Positions 44,861 to 57,480 of a stretch of 64,000 nt of DNA are shown piece by piece. How positions within the stretch are numbered: the first letter of the stretch is position 1; the number at the start of each line of letters is the position of its first letter. This DNA is from Crocodylus rhombifer (taxonomy: Eukaryota; Chordata; Crocodylia; Crocodylidae), in the NCBI GenBank assembly GCA_038503035.1, contig JAVSML010024594.1, positions 88,367 through 152,366 of the forward strand, in the 5' to 3' direction. Position numbers and translations under genes: made by a program. Below the pieces are notes generated by a model, which had not been told where the DNA came from, ran no database searches, and saw only the letters and a program-made list of their open reading frames with translations.

Positions 44861-45277
44861 AAAGGCAAATTCATGCATTTCAATATTTCTTGCACTATGC
44901 TCACTAGGTCTTAGTTCCTCAGAATTTGCTCCTAAAGACCAGTGCCTCGTACTGCTCCGCTAGTTGAAATGTCCCTCTCCACAGACACTTAGCACAGTGA
45001 ACTCAGGCATTCAGCTTAAGCAAATCCAAGATGGTCTTCTTCTCACTGGACTCCATTCTAGACACACACAGATATATAAAACTAGGCACTTCAAACGTCT
45101 ACCATTCGCTGCCCTTTCCAACGACCCCAGCAGAAGAATATTGCTAGTTCTGTACTCCTATTCTAGTCTTTGGAACCATTACTGGAAAGAGCCTTCCAGA
45201 AAATGATTCAGAAAATCCACTTTACGTAAGAACAAGATGACTATGGCTATGGGGGATACAGGGTAAAAAAAGGTTAT

Positions 45278-45373
45278 CATTCTACTACTTCTCATCTCAA
45301 ATCATTTCTCACATATACATACATACATACACATCTATGTGAGAAATGATTTGAGATGAGATGTAGTAGAATG
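45278..45373. repeat. 38-bp near-perfect palindrome with 20-nt loop
   Basis: The left arm 45,278-45,315 and the right arm 45,336-45,373 are reverse complements at 37 of 38 positions. The loop is a tacatacatacatacacatc tract. It would form a long hairpin in single-stranded DNA or RNA. Confidence 0.95.
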
Positions 45374-45386
45374 ACACACGTATATA

Positions 45387-45388
<2 letters not shown>

Positions 45389-45430
<42 letters not shown>
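45389..45430. repeat. (AC)21 microsatellite
   Basis: Forty-two bases of uninterrupted AC repeat lie 15 bases after the palindrome. Confidence 0.98.
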
Positions 45431-45433
<3 letters not shown>

Positions 45434-48409
45434 TAAAAAAGTTTCCACCAAGCAGAACAAAATCAAGGCTGCGAGCTCTACTCTGCTCAAAACATTTTAT
45501 TTTAAACTTCGCTTGTCTGTTTTCACACAAGAAAATGTGTGAAATGTGCTGTCAGGAAATCCTGAAGAACATGTTATCATGTTTGATCAACACACTTAAA
45601 GTACTTATCAATTCTCAGTGCAGGAAGCCTGAAGGAACATGCTAAGCTAAGTTCTTCGGAAAAAAATTGTCTGTGAAGACCTGAGGGCATTTTTTTAATC
45701 TACAGAGAAGAAGAAAAATTTGGTTATCAGAAACCTTCTTCCAATGCTGCACAAAGTCAACTAGCACAAGCCACATAGACACTTGGTATGGAGCATAAGC
45801 ATCTACACAGAACCCAAAGCAAAGCCTGTGGATCGGCAGTGCCAGATGGGCTGTGAGATCTTCATTCCAACTTTGCTAGAAACAGCAGGTTTCACTTAGG
45901 CAGAGACATTTTCAAGGGAAACATATTCTATTAACGGTTGCTGAAGTCTCTGCTGATCTTGAGGTTAGGATGCTATATTTATTAATGGAAAATCTAAATT
46001 CATCTACCAACTCACAGCCTCAGGACAATCTACAAGATTCATTAATTGTTCTGCTGAAAGAGCTCTGTTAAGTGAATTTAAAAAAAAATAATCAAAATAT
46101 GAAAGAAAAAATGGTTAAAATTATTGTGTTTGAAGATAGCCAGGCAGAGCTCTCTACTGGTTGTTGAGTATTTTAACAAGGATTGCTTGTAGCCTTGGAC
46201 GGGCTTTCTAGCTGTGAAAAATAAAGTATTTAAGACTAGGAAAAACAAGTTACCCATCCATGAGCAATTGTTCAGGCAATATTCATAAAATGTTTTCACT
46301 TCACTCCACAACAAAAGTGCAAGATGATGATGAGAAGGCAAATTGTAAATAAAGAAAAAAAAGAATCAGAAAAAACAGTTGCAAACAAAATAGTATATCC
46401 TGAAAAGTGATTTTCACTCTGAAAAGCGATGCTATAACAACACTTAAAGTTGCAGCTAACTATGTCTCGGTGTTTTTCCACAGTAAACCTGCTCAGTCTG
46501 CAAGCCAGAAGATTACTCTCTCAACTTCTGGTTTTGCAAATTCAATCTGAAATCAGTCATTTTGTGGTTCCACTGTCACTGTGTCAGATGTGGCCCCACT
46601 GAATGAGGTGGTCATTTTTCTGACCAGATTTGCTTGTAGTTTGAAAAAAAGCCACCAAGCAGTTCAACATCACCTTCTAACTAAACATAACTCCATCATC
46701 ATTTGGTCATACTTTTGGGGGGCAATATTTTAAAGACTTAGAATGGGTTTTCTCTCACCAATGTCTTCAACTCAGTCACATTCATATGCTTGTGACATAT
46801 ATTAACATTTCCATAATAGCAGTGGCAGATTCAATCTTTGAGAAATGAGTTAGGCATCGTAATGGAAAGGGTTAGCAATGCCACCACCACTCCCACCAGC
46901 GAGCTGAACAAGTTTTCTGTGTGTGGTAGCCCCATCTGGGACCACAGCTGGACCCCAAAGTGGCAGAAGACAGATGAGAAAAATGGACCAAATACCAGCC
47001 GCAGCAGCTTAGAAAAGTTCTTATTTTGCCAACAGTTAGTATTAATACCAAACACAGAAAAGGATGTGCTTTTGTAATAAAGTACCTTCTTTGTTGTTTT
47101 GCTTCCCAGCGGAGGCTCCCCCTGCCCTAGGAACAGGGTAAGGACCAGAACAGGGCGAAGTACGGTAATGGCCACGCCACCGGCAAAGGGAGGAAGGAAA
47201 CGAGGAGAAAGAGTCCTAGTGTCAGGCCAACCAAGGACACCTTCCCCCTTCCCCGTGCTGCGTTTTGTAACATTCTCAAGGGCCGACTGTGGGAGAAGAT
47301 GACAGCGGCTGCCGAAAGCTTCATCCCTGAAGAACTAGCTAGTATTTGGTCACCTGCTCCAGCATGTCACACCAACCTTTGTCCTATTCCAAGGGCTTCC
47401 TTTAATCCCGTTGTCCAGATACAGCTTGATGTGATCATCCTCGATCTCATTACCACCTTGCAGAAGAGCAGGCAGCGGGCTGAGTCAAGAGTACAGCCAA
47501 CAGTAAAACAGCCAAATTCCAACACGTTCAAATGTAACAAAACCCTGCTAGTCAAATGATCCGGCTCTTCATGTTCACCACTGACTCATTCTACCAAGCA
47601 GCAGAGCTCAGAGAAAGAAGGGGGATTATAGTGCCAACATGCTGCGCTGCCAAGAAAAATAAAAGTTATTCCTGTTTTACGCCAGCAAAACCTGTCTCCC
47701 CCACAACTGAGTTGTCAAGAACCTGCAGACAAAACCTTGCTGTGTAACACCACACTGATGGGTCCTGTGGTCATCAACCATATCTGTCTATATTCCTCTC
47801 ATGATTACATGCATCACTCTGGCTTTTAAAGCACACGTGTGCATCACCCATGTCTTCATTTTGAGGGGCAAGGCCAATAGTTTTGCTCCTTGCCTAATCA
47901 GAATGAGTCAATCAATCAAGCTTAGCTGGAGATTTAAAAATGGGGTAAAAGTTCGACATACAGAATTGTGGAATGAATTAACGATAGGTCACTACTTCAA
48001 ATGTTAATTTTATTATCTGGGTCCCTGTGGCCCATTACAGGCACAGTCACTCCAAAATAGGAGCGAGTACATTTAAAGCAAAAGGTACAGGTTTTACTAC
48101 AAACTGTCAAGTCATCTCGCTTTGGGAGAGAGCTGATTTGGGTAGCATCACTCAATGCCTGTTATGTAGGGATTTCCTAGTATACTGAATTGCAACCCCC
48201 ACACACCCCAAAGAGGTCAAACGGATCCAGTACCCTGGCCCACACCGCTGCCAATACGCCAGGTGCATCAGAGGAGAAACCCTGCGATAAGCAGCCAAGG
48301 GATAATCCCACCCAGCCGAAACTGCCAGTCACTGGCTTACACCCTGACATGGGAGGGCCGGCAGCCCTTCTCAAATGCCCACGTGACTGGAACTAACTCA
48401 CACCAGCTT
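45431..48409. other. Intron; no feature recognised
   Basis: This is AT-rich non-coding sequence. Short open frames on both strands at 46,830-47,180 lack recognisable domains. Confidence 0.4.
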
Positions 48410-48665
48410 GAAGTCTTTTTGTTCACAAAAAGGTCCAATCCTTTTTTGAGGCCTGCTAATCTCTTGGCCTAAATGGCACGTGGTGGCAGCGGATTCCACA
48501 AACTAACTGTGCATTACGTGAAAGAGGATTGCCTTTTTATTTTGAGTTTGCCTCCTCTGAACACCAGCACTGAAAACCCCCTGGTTTTTCTGTTATGAGA
48601 AAGCACCTCCTTTTCCTCCAGCCTGCCTTCCCGCCAACATTTAATTATTTCACTCCCTTAAAGTA
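48410..48665 (-). mobile_element. CR1/L3-type LINE 3' fragment, antisense
   Basis: gtggcagcggattccacaaa, ctaactgtgcattacgtg and aaagaggattgccttttt, the reversed motif of old L3-like coding ends (…TTCCACA-A-TTA-A-GTGTGAAA…). Confidence 0.6.
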
Positions 48666-50739
48666 AAATGTTCCAGTGCTTTTCATCTCCTGACATGATT
48701 TTTCTGTTTATAGAGCGATAGGAAAAAACAAGCCAGGTGATACCCTTGTTCTCCTCTGACACTTTTGTTCTAAGCAAGGTCTCATTTCTCTTTTTTGCTG
48801 AAAAACTTGTCTCCCCAAAACTGCAGGGCCTGAACCTTCTCTCACGATACCTGGGTGAGTGCGCTGGCTTCGGTGGAGTTAATCCTACATTACACCAAGG
48901 TGCCTTCTGAAGAACCTGCCTTGTTTCTCCCAAGAGGTGTCTGACAGTTTGGCCTCCAGCCAGTGAAAGCATACATGTATCAGAGCTTTGCAACTGTTTG
49001 CTTTACAACTTCATTCACTTCTAGCAAAATCATTCTAATAGGAAAAAACATGTATTCTTGGGGCAGACTGTGGGTGTGAGTGGAAATGCTTGGGCATGCG
49101 TGGACCCACTTTAATCCCTGGCTGCTGAAACCTCGTACACTTTCTAGAAGTGAAGCGTGGCACTTCTACACACAGGAACTGCTGTTCAGGCCCTCCAGTT
49201 CTTTCCAGTCATTCCAAGTCCCTGCAAGAAACCCACATGGGTGCAGGATGTGGATCTACACTGGCAGAGCCACTCACTGATAACCACCTCCTGTTTCCCT
49301 AGGAAACTGCTTGTTGGGAGATCAGCTGTCCTGTGGGCCTGACGGTAAGCTAGACTGCAGGACTACCCTGCTGACACGAGCACTGGAATGACCGCCGCCA
49401 CGCATGCCAGGAAGCAACCTTTTGCGCTTCTGTAGAAGAAATGTTTTTCACACGTGCTAGAGAAGCTGCTTTGGGACTAAGCAGAATGTATCGCATGACC
49501 TTTGTGTACCAAGACGGCTACCCGATGCAGTCTGCCTAGGGCTTGTCTACATCAGAACAGAATTCAAATGAGTTTACTGTTCATTCACTTGAGACTTCAC
49601 CCATTTGTAAAGGCTAGTGTGGATGCTCCAGAAACATTTGACCTATGCCAGATTTCTAGCTGTCACCAAATACCACTCAATAGAGATGATCCTTCCTTCT
49701 TTCCCCCAACCCTCTCTATAAATATCTATTCCACAAATAATACAGGAAAATGTATATATATGAATTTAAACTTACCAAGAAAATATTCAGCTTCACAGAA
49801 TAGGAAAGAAAGAAGCCACCTCTGAGGAAGTAGGGTGGATATCTCTGAGGCTGAGAACACCCAACTGAAACTGTTCATTTAAAGAAGAGACAAATTTAAA
49901 CCAACAGTACTGGTAAGTAGATCTTTTATATTGCTACCAGCTCTGGTAACACAGCTCTGAAAGCAGAAGGCAGGCCATAAATGGGAGAACTGAGTGGGGT
50001 CATTGTGACTAGATGAATTTCAATAACAATTTGCCCAAGCTAATCTTACCCCCTGTCTCTGGGTATTTCCCAAAGAAAACAGCACAAGGAATAAGTCCCT
50101 GGTAATGAACCAAGGGAGAGCTCACAGGGAACCTTTGAATCTGCTTCTTCAGCAGCAGCAGCAGAGAGCACGTGCCTTCTGCCAGGAAGAAGGCTGCTGC
50201 TTCTGATACCCAGTTCTCTGCCTCCCAACAAGCAACAGACTGGAAAGAGCTTTGAGAATGATCTCAGCATGAGGATGCCTGACTCTTTAATCTGAAAGGT
50301 ATTTTCTTCATAAAGACTGGGCTTGGCACGAACCTAGACAGCAAAAGTAGCTTGAAAAAGCTTCAGCCTGCCAACATCTGGACTGCTTTGGAACTAAAAA
50401 CTCCAGACCTGCTGAAAGGCAGCTCCCCCTCAACTCTGTGCCGTGCAAAGTAAAACTCTGTCTTGCAGAGAAGTGCCAGCCACTGAGTTCAGCTGCTTGG
50501 TTGAAGCAACTACAGAAGCAGCCCCAGCTGGGAGTTTCACACCCCCAGCCCCCGAGACCTTTCCATAGCCAAACTGGACTACCCCTGCCCAGCACCCCTT
50601 CCTCGGGGGGTCTGCAGATGAGCTTCATACCATACCCGTCTCTTCTCCTCTTGCCCATCCTCTCCTTCCACATAGGCACCTCTTCCCAAGTCCACCCCAG
50701 AAGCATCCTCCCTCCCCAAAGGGAAACCACCTAACCACC
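48666..50739. other. Intron; one possible Harbinger-like terminus
   Basis: agggcttgtctacatcagaa at about 49,537 resembles the GGGCNTNTCTACA terminus seen in the MITE at 25,141, but no right end was found. No exon is supported. Confidence 0.35.
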
Positions 50740-50885
50740 AGCACTAATGCCCACTGCTATCGTCACGCTGTTCACATACTACTCCCCAAACCCCACTCTG
50801 CTTGGGGCTTGCCTATCAATGGCAGGGACTGTCTACTCTACATCTGTGCCACACCTAGAGCAACCAGACCTCATTCTTAGCTGCC
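50740..50885 (+). mobile_element. L2-type LINE/SINE 3' end
   Basis: ggcagggactgtctactcta, catctgtgccacacctag and agcaaccagacctcattc, the common L2-type terminal sequence. Confidence 0.55.
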
Positions 50886-51264
50886 ACTGGACACGACTGT
50901 AAAAACAGACATTAATAATGTGTGTTCATACAGTATACCCACTTCTGCACACACAGATTCTGTGCAAAGAAAAATATTAAAAATCAATACAATAAAAGAA
51001 TGAAGCAGTGTAAATGTACAGCCAAGCTGAGCCAAACAACGCAGCCACAAGGCAAACCCAGCTACCCCCAGGCTATCTTAGGAGAAGCAGCATGCAACTG
51101 CTCCTGGGCCTGGGCCTCCCTTCCATGTGTCAGACTGCAATCAAGGACTACAGCTGTTTCCAGAAAAGGTCTCTACTTTGCAAGGAGCCGCCGTACAGAA
51201 CTTTATTTTCAGAGACAACATGATATTGGCTGCAGCAACTTCAAGACTGGATTCAACTAAAGGG

Positions 51265-52325
51265 TGGAGCTAGAAGTAGTTTTAAAAAAAAAAAAATCAA
51301 AATGTTTTTCACTTAGATTTGATTTTAATTTTTTTTTTAATAAAAATAAATCTATTTAAATTTAAATGTGAAATTATGACATCCTACGGTAATGCTTAAA
51401 CTAACCACAATCTATTAAAATCATTTAAATTAAATTAAAATATTCAAGCAGTAAATGTCTGCTGCTGAAGGTAAAATGACTGAACTGATGGCAGTCACTA
51501 GCTTAGGGAACACTAGCTTAGGGAACAGGAACCTGAAGTGCTAAACTAGCTTCTGACAGCAGTAGCTTCTTTTGCAGGAGCAGAGAGAATATTTTCTTCA
51601 TTTCAGTTTATGGAATTGATTCAGTTCAAAGGCTAGTTCATTCAGAGTTAAAAAAAAAAAAAAGTGGGAGCTGAAAAAGCAGGAAAACTTGTTTCCCTCT
51701 TCCAATCCATGAGTAAAAACTAGGTGTGAGAGGTGAGATTTACTAGTTTGAAATTTCTGAAGGACATAGTGAATTGAACCGAGTGTTTCTGGTCACTAAT
51801 GGCAGATAATACTTCCTTTGTTTAATAAATCAGTTTTAATGCAAAACATGTTTTGATAAACTTGCTTTACATATCCAGCACATTTAAGGTAGTTTTTTAT
51901 GACTAATAAAAACAATTTTAAAATGCTGTTTTTGTACAGTTAACTGAATCCCAATATCTATGCAACTAGAACTCGACATATCACTAATATAAAATTTATT
52001 CCAGTAAAAAAGAAATGCATCATTCACTGTTTTCTAGAATAATAAAATACTGTAAAATGAAGAACCCATGAATGTGATACTCTATATCAGTTGAAATAAA
52101 GGGCTATTGATACAGTGTGTCCTGCTTAGCAAGAACTATCACATTAGGGGTATATTCAGTTGTAATTCAAGGCGTTTTAACAGTTACCAGCCAATGAAAA
52201 CTAACTTCTCTTTAGGAAATGACTACAAGTGGAAATGCAAAATAAGATTAAATGTGATGATTTAAGTCAAGGTGTTCTGCTTGCTGATTTAAATCATGAT
52301 TAAAATCAAGGATTTACATCACTTT
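51265..52325. repeat. AT-rich block of about 1 kb bounded by TTTAAATC-type motifs
   Basis: The left edge has gatttgattttaa plus poly-A/T runs. The right edge has gctgatttaaatcatgatt and aaaatcaaggatttac. The edges are partly inverted copies of each other, as in a degraded DNA transposon with long AT-rich termini. A target duplication was not established. Confidence 0.4.
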
Positions 52326-52725
52326 AGACTGGACTCGGTCCATCCGAAATATTGAGCCCCTCTCTGTACCAGCAGTTGACATATGCTGTGCAAAGCATGC
52401 TAGGAATGCTGTGTCCTCTGGCTGCTTAAGTCCAGATAAATTCAGAAATGTTTTCTTTGGATGTATCAGATGTGCCTTTCCACAGCTCACGCACATGCAG
52501 GTAGTCAATACAAACTCACATAAGGCCCTGTCCCGAGACAGGCTTGGTACAAGCAAGCCCTGGCAGCTGCGTGTGACCGAGCAAGCACAGAGGTCTGCCT
52601 GCCTGCAGACCATCACAGGAACAGGTCTCAGTCTGTCTCCCCACGTGTCACTACCGTATACAAAACAGCAGTCCAGTGAGTCAGATCAGGCCTTGTCCTT
52701 GCACCTAAACTTTTCCCCACACACA
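52326..52725. other. Intron; no feature recognised
   Basis: Unique non-coding sequence between the AT-rich block and the CR1. Confidence 0.4.
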
Positions 52726-53675
52726 ATCCCAGAGCAGTGGGGCTGGCAGGGACCTCCAGAGGTCGCATTTAGTCCAACCCCTGCCTGAGGCAGGATCAGC
52801 CCTCTCCAAACCATCCACTGCATAAGACCACCATCAGCCCTAAGACAACACAAACACAACGCCCTAACCTGCCACAGGTGAACCATGGCAGTCAGCATCT
52901 TGCTTTTATGAAATGCTGTCAATGTATGCTCAAGAGATCCAGGCAGAGGGCCATGCCCCCCCTGCAGAGGAAGGCAAAACCTCCACAGTCCAGACCAATC
53001 TGACCACAGGGGGAAATTCCTTTCCGACCCCAAATATGGCGATCGTTCTGACCCTGAAGGGAGGGGCAAGAGCATCTAGCCAGGAACCTCGAGCTTTGGT
53101 CCCAGCAGGAGCACTGGCATAGCCCAGCCAGTCCCACAGCCTTGGCCAACACCCAGTGCCTCTGAGGAAGCCCCCACAAACAACATGGAGCAGAAACCCC
53201 CCGGACATGGGGGCCACTAGCAAAGCCCAGAAGCCTGGGAAATTCCCAGAGCAGAACACAGGCATCGCTAGGCCTAGATCATCCCCAACCGGGGGCTGTC
53301 CAACATCTGCCTGACAGCTCACGATGGAGCCCACCCTTCCCTCAGCCGTCTATTCCACTGCCCCGCTATTCTCACAGCCAGGGAGTTTTTCTGAGTATCC
53401 AACATAAACTTACTTTGCTACAACTTCAAGCCACTGGTCCATGCCCTGCTCTCTGCAGCAAGGCAGAAAAGGTGCTTTCCCTCTATTTCACGGCAGCCTT
53501 CCAAGTATTTGAAGATGGCTATCATGTCCCGTCTTAAGCACCTTTTCTGCAAGCTGAACATGCCGAGCTCCTTCCGCCTCTCCTCACAGGAACTGCCTTC
53601 CTAGCCCTGGATCATCTTTGTTGTTGCCCCTGAACCCTCTCTAAATTCTCCATGTCCTTTTTAAAATTATGACCT
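52726..53675 (-). mobile_element. Long CR1 LINE 3' fragment, antisense
   Basis: The plus strand begins acaatcccagagcagtgggg, then gcagggacctccagaggtcg and tccaacccctgcctgagg, the reversed CR1 tail. It continues through a long UTR-like part to ccttccgcctctcctcacag and ctctctaaattctccatgtc at the coding C-terminus. Confidence 0.9.
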
Positions 53676-54739
53676 GATGGATCTGAAATCCTCAAGCGAC
53701 TGTGTAGTGTTGGCTTACATATTTTGCACTCACGTGCACATTTTTTGGTTCTACTGTACAATTAAACTAGTTTTTTGAGCTGGGTTTCCCTGCAGCACTA
53801 CAGGTATAACTCAAGTGTCACCCCAACCTGACTCCCAATCACATAGACATTTCTAGCTTGAGTTAAGCAGTGCTTAACCCATCAGCCAGCATGGGTGGGA
53901 ACACTTGAACTTGAGCAAGTTGCACCAGGTATGCAGCTGCAGACCATGAGGCTGAGTTAGCACAGCTCATCTGCTAATGCCACTACTCTGCAAGTGAAGT
54001 GTTGCTTGGTTGCTCTTATTCTATAATTTTCTATAAACTAGCTGCTGCAGTGAAGACAAGGCTGTCAGCTGTTTTCCATGTTTATTTCTTGCACTGATGA
54101 CATGCTGCTGCAGCTTTCTGGTATCTTTAGAAGTTCTCTCCATTGACACAACAGTTTCCAGTGTAGGTTACCAGTAGAAATCATCCTCGTTTGATAATCA
54201 TTTCTAAACTGCTTTGTTTTTCATGCCATATGCTAACAGGCCCTCTAATGCACCATATAACTCCTTCTAGGCTGTCACTGCTCTGGTAATTTCTGAATAT
54301 GTGCTGAATTCAGAAATTTGTTTTGTTGTCTTTTTTTGGTTTATAGAAAGCAGAAACATTATGCACCCACTACTGGCTTGGAAAGTCAGGATTTTGTACA
54401 CCTTCTACAATCTCTGCAAATGTTTTGTTTGCTGGTTTTGCAGACAGTTTTGGCTTTGCAGCAGTTTAAAAGTTTTAATTCCCATTACACTCTCCATTTT
54501 CTCATTGCTTACAACATTGGTGATTACATACTGCTCTATTTCTAAGTATTTGAGCCAAACTTCTACTAAACTATCAAAATAGATCAGGTTTTCTTAAATA
54601 ACCAGACATTTATAACCCCTTTTCTTCTTAAAGATCAGCACGCTAGCAGTCCCAGATAGCCTTTTAGTTTCATTTTCACCTGGCCCCTGCAGTTGCCTTG
54701 CATTGCGCTGTATTCCTAGAATAGTCTCCTATACTCACC
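53676..54739. other. Intron; no feature recognised
   Basis: No exons or repeat ends are supported. Confidence 0.4.
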
Positions 54740-55064
54740 CAGGGCCAGCCTTAGGGGAAATGGTGCCCCAGGCGACCTTTCTTAGAGTTTAAGTATGTAG
54801 CAGCATTAGTGAAAGATTTAGAAATAAAGCCCCAGGGGAGCTGCTGGGCTGGATCAGGAGACCTGCTTTCCCACGGGCAAGCATCACTGGTGCCGTGCAG
54901 GAGCAATGTGGGTGGACTGGAGCAGGTGCCACCCGGCTCGCATGTGACCGCCTGGCCTGGCTCCCCCTCAGCAGTGGGTGGAGGTGTGGGGTGCTGGGCT
55001 GGGCACTGCCCCTCCTGGCTGGGGTGGGACACAGGGAGAGTGCCCACCTGTAAGACTAGCCCTG
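54740..55064. mobile_element. Complete 325-bp non-autonomous hAT-type transposon
   Basis: The ends cagggccagcctta and taagactagccctg are inverted repeats (12 of 14). The flanking 8-mers tactcacc (54,732-54,739) and tcctcacc (55,065-55,072) match at 7 of 8 positions. The interior is non-coding and GC-rich in its right half. Confidence 0.85.
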
Positions 55065-56734
55065 TCCTCACCTCCAACTTTTGCATCATTTGCTCTTTAC
55101 ACAACATTAAGAAAGCACATCTCCACAGCTACGTCCCAAATAACTGTGTACTAACTTACTGACACTGCACAAACATTCATATGACCTTGCGATAAACACA
55201 CTGCCATGCTAACAAGTTTGGGGTACCTTTTAATGATGGGACATGGTAAGCACCACTAGAGGGCTCACAAACTATTTAAAGAGATATTGCAAATGGGCAT
55301 CAGCTGTTGACTTCTTAACTGCAACATCCCTTCTCTGGAAATGGTATTCATGTCTGGTCTGATGGAGAGTGACGTTATCTATGGTCTTTAGATCAAGATA
55401 TTATATGAGGAGGGGAATAAGGAGGGAAAATGGCCTTATAATTCCAAAATGGCTGAAGTGATTCTGCTCATGCTTTTCCAGGTGTTTCATGTCACACAGG
55501 TGTTACCCATGTGCATTTTGAATGATTGCAACTCTAATCATCACATCTGTGCTTATGCTATACTATATGCAATACCACTAATGTCAGACATCAGTGTAGA
55601 AAGGTCTGTTGGATGAGCTGAAGGACAGACAGGCTCAGAAAAGCTCACTGGCCATTGCCACCTGAAGCACAACACTTCAGCAGGGCTGGACAGAGCTCTT
55701 GAGAATACAGATGCCCATGGGAAGCATGATTACTAGCATTATATGCTGTTAGATCCATAAAGAATTGCAGAACCATTTGGGACTAATATTCAAGACCAAG
55801 GCATGACCTTTGAAATCTTGTATGACTATGCTAAACCTGCTGCCAGCCTTACCTGGGGAAATAGCAACACTTTGGATGTGGTTCAAATATCCCTGACATT
55901 TTGAACGTTTTACTCAGGAACTGCAGTTTAGCTGGCAGACCAAGCTGTCGGGAACCAAACTCTGGCCCCGAAGAAATGCACTCACCTGGCAGGAGCATTG
56001 CAGGGCTCCGCGCTTGCCAAGTATCTGAGCATCTTGAATAGAAGGTGCTAGAAAAGAACTGAGCAAATAGCCATGGCAGCTTTTTTAGGACTCTGTCCTT
56101 TTAACTGTTTTCTGTCCTGGGTGCTGCCTTTTTGACTGCCCTACCTCAGTGCTCACTCTTTAAAAAGAAGCTTGCCCTTTACATCAACTCCAAGCTCTGG
56201 AGCACCAAATCCCTTTCCTGTCCCTTTGTGGAAATCACCTCCTGGGACCTCCAGCTGTTCCCTCTGGCTCAATCTGCTCAAAAGCAGCAAAGCAAAGCAA
56301 AACCAAACCAAAACCCAACCATGACCATGATGAGGAACCAAGAAATAGGCTTGTATTTTACTCTTTCCGCCACACAAACACACCTGCTGTTGAGTGACCA
56401 CCAAATGTCACAGCCATCCAACACCTGCTTATGGTTGAGAAGAATGTGCACAAAAAATAGGACATTATACACAAAGTCCAGGAATTTTCTAGCAACAGAA
56501 ACTGAGAAAACTCCCTTGAGATGAAAAGCTTGTTATGGCTGTTCAGGAGAACAACATGGCAAAAAGGACTGGCCTTTAGTTCAAACGCTGATTTTATTAA
56601 CTTGGTTGCCTTACAGCCTGTCACTCCAAAACAGGCCTGACGGGTACACACATACAAAGCACTACACTCACTACAACTTCTTCAGCTGTCCTATCCCACA
56701 AGGTAACTGATGTCATCTTTTCCTTTAAGAGGTC
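55065..56734. other. Intron; no feature recognised
   Basis: A low-complexity run (agcaaagcaaagcaaaacca, about 56,285-56,320) is the only local feature. Confidence 0.4.
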
Positions 56735-57050
56735 ATGTAGTCCCTTACAAAATCCTGTCACCCCCATAACTCCAGATCTTCTTGCTACTCATTGAAACAG
56801 CTAATACTTCAAGTCCTACACAGCTCTTGGCATGATCATGATGTCAAGGCAGCAAATTCCACAGATGCTTGCTGTATAAATAAAGTATTTCTTTTTAGTA
56901 GTTTTGATTTTGAAACCTTTGCATTTCACTGAGCATCCTCTCACTGTTGTGTTATTAAGAACCTGTACCCCCATTTTCGGCTCTCTCTTTCCTACACCAT
57001 TTATGGTTTGTGCTTCAGTCACATACAACTCAAGCTCCATTTGGTTCAAG
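56735..57050 (-). mobile_element. Old L2/L3-type LINE 3' fragment, antisense
   Basis: ggcagcaaattccacagatg, ttgctgtataaataaag and tatttctttttagtag, then a reversed coding end. It is the third antisense fragment of this kind (see 41,820 and 48,410). Confidence 0.5.
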
Positions 57051-57289
57051 GAGCTGCAATGTGACCGCCTAGCACCCCAAGCCGGTCTCTTGCTAAGTGG
57101 GCCATGCCCAGACTAACACCAAATCCCACGGACGAGCTCCAGAATCCAAATAAGCCTCACAAAGATGCACTCAAAATGGTGCGACCCAGTCTCTGATCTG
57201 AATTTCAGCACTGTGGTGGTTAAAGCAGCGAGAGGAAAACAACATTGTTTTGCACTTAGAAACCTGTTTCTAATCAGCCAACCTACTCC

Positions 57290-57480
57290 TATGGGGTCAA
57301 ATAAAAATGATTAGCTTATTAAAAGCATAGCTTTGCTATTTAATAAGCAAAAATGATTGAAAATTCTGCTCCAGATCCTGATAATTTTAGTGTTTCTAGT
57401 TAAGCCTGCAAAATTGCATTCATTATTAGTGTCTAGATTCATTAACAATTCAATTTATAGATATTAATGCTTATAATGCA
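57290..57480. promoter_or_regulatory. Candidate conserved non-coding element with hairpin
   Basis: This is AT-rich, repeat-free sequence. Perfect 10-bp arms gcttattaaa (57,314) and tttaataagc (57,339) flank a 15-nt centre, and direct repeats aaaatgatta / aaaatgattg lie outside. Homeodomain-type TTAATAA and ATTA cores are dense. Function is inference. Confidence 0.3.

Noticed and set aside
45309..45530. Open frame reading CVCVCV on the minus strand
   Set aside because: It is just the translation of the AC microsatellite.
49776..49790. 15-nt minus-strand candidate exon (LNIFL) with pyrimidine-rich acceptor and GTAAGT donor
   Set aside because: Too short to judge, and hydrophobic rather than coiled-coil-like.
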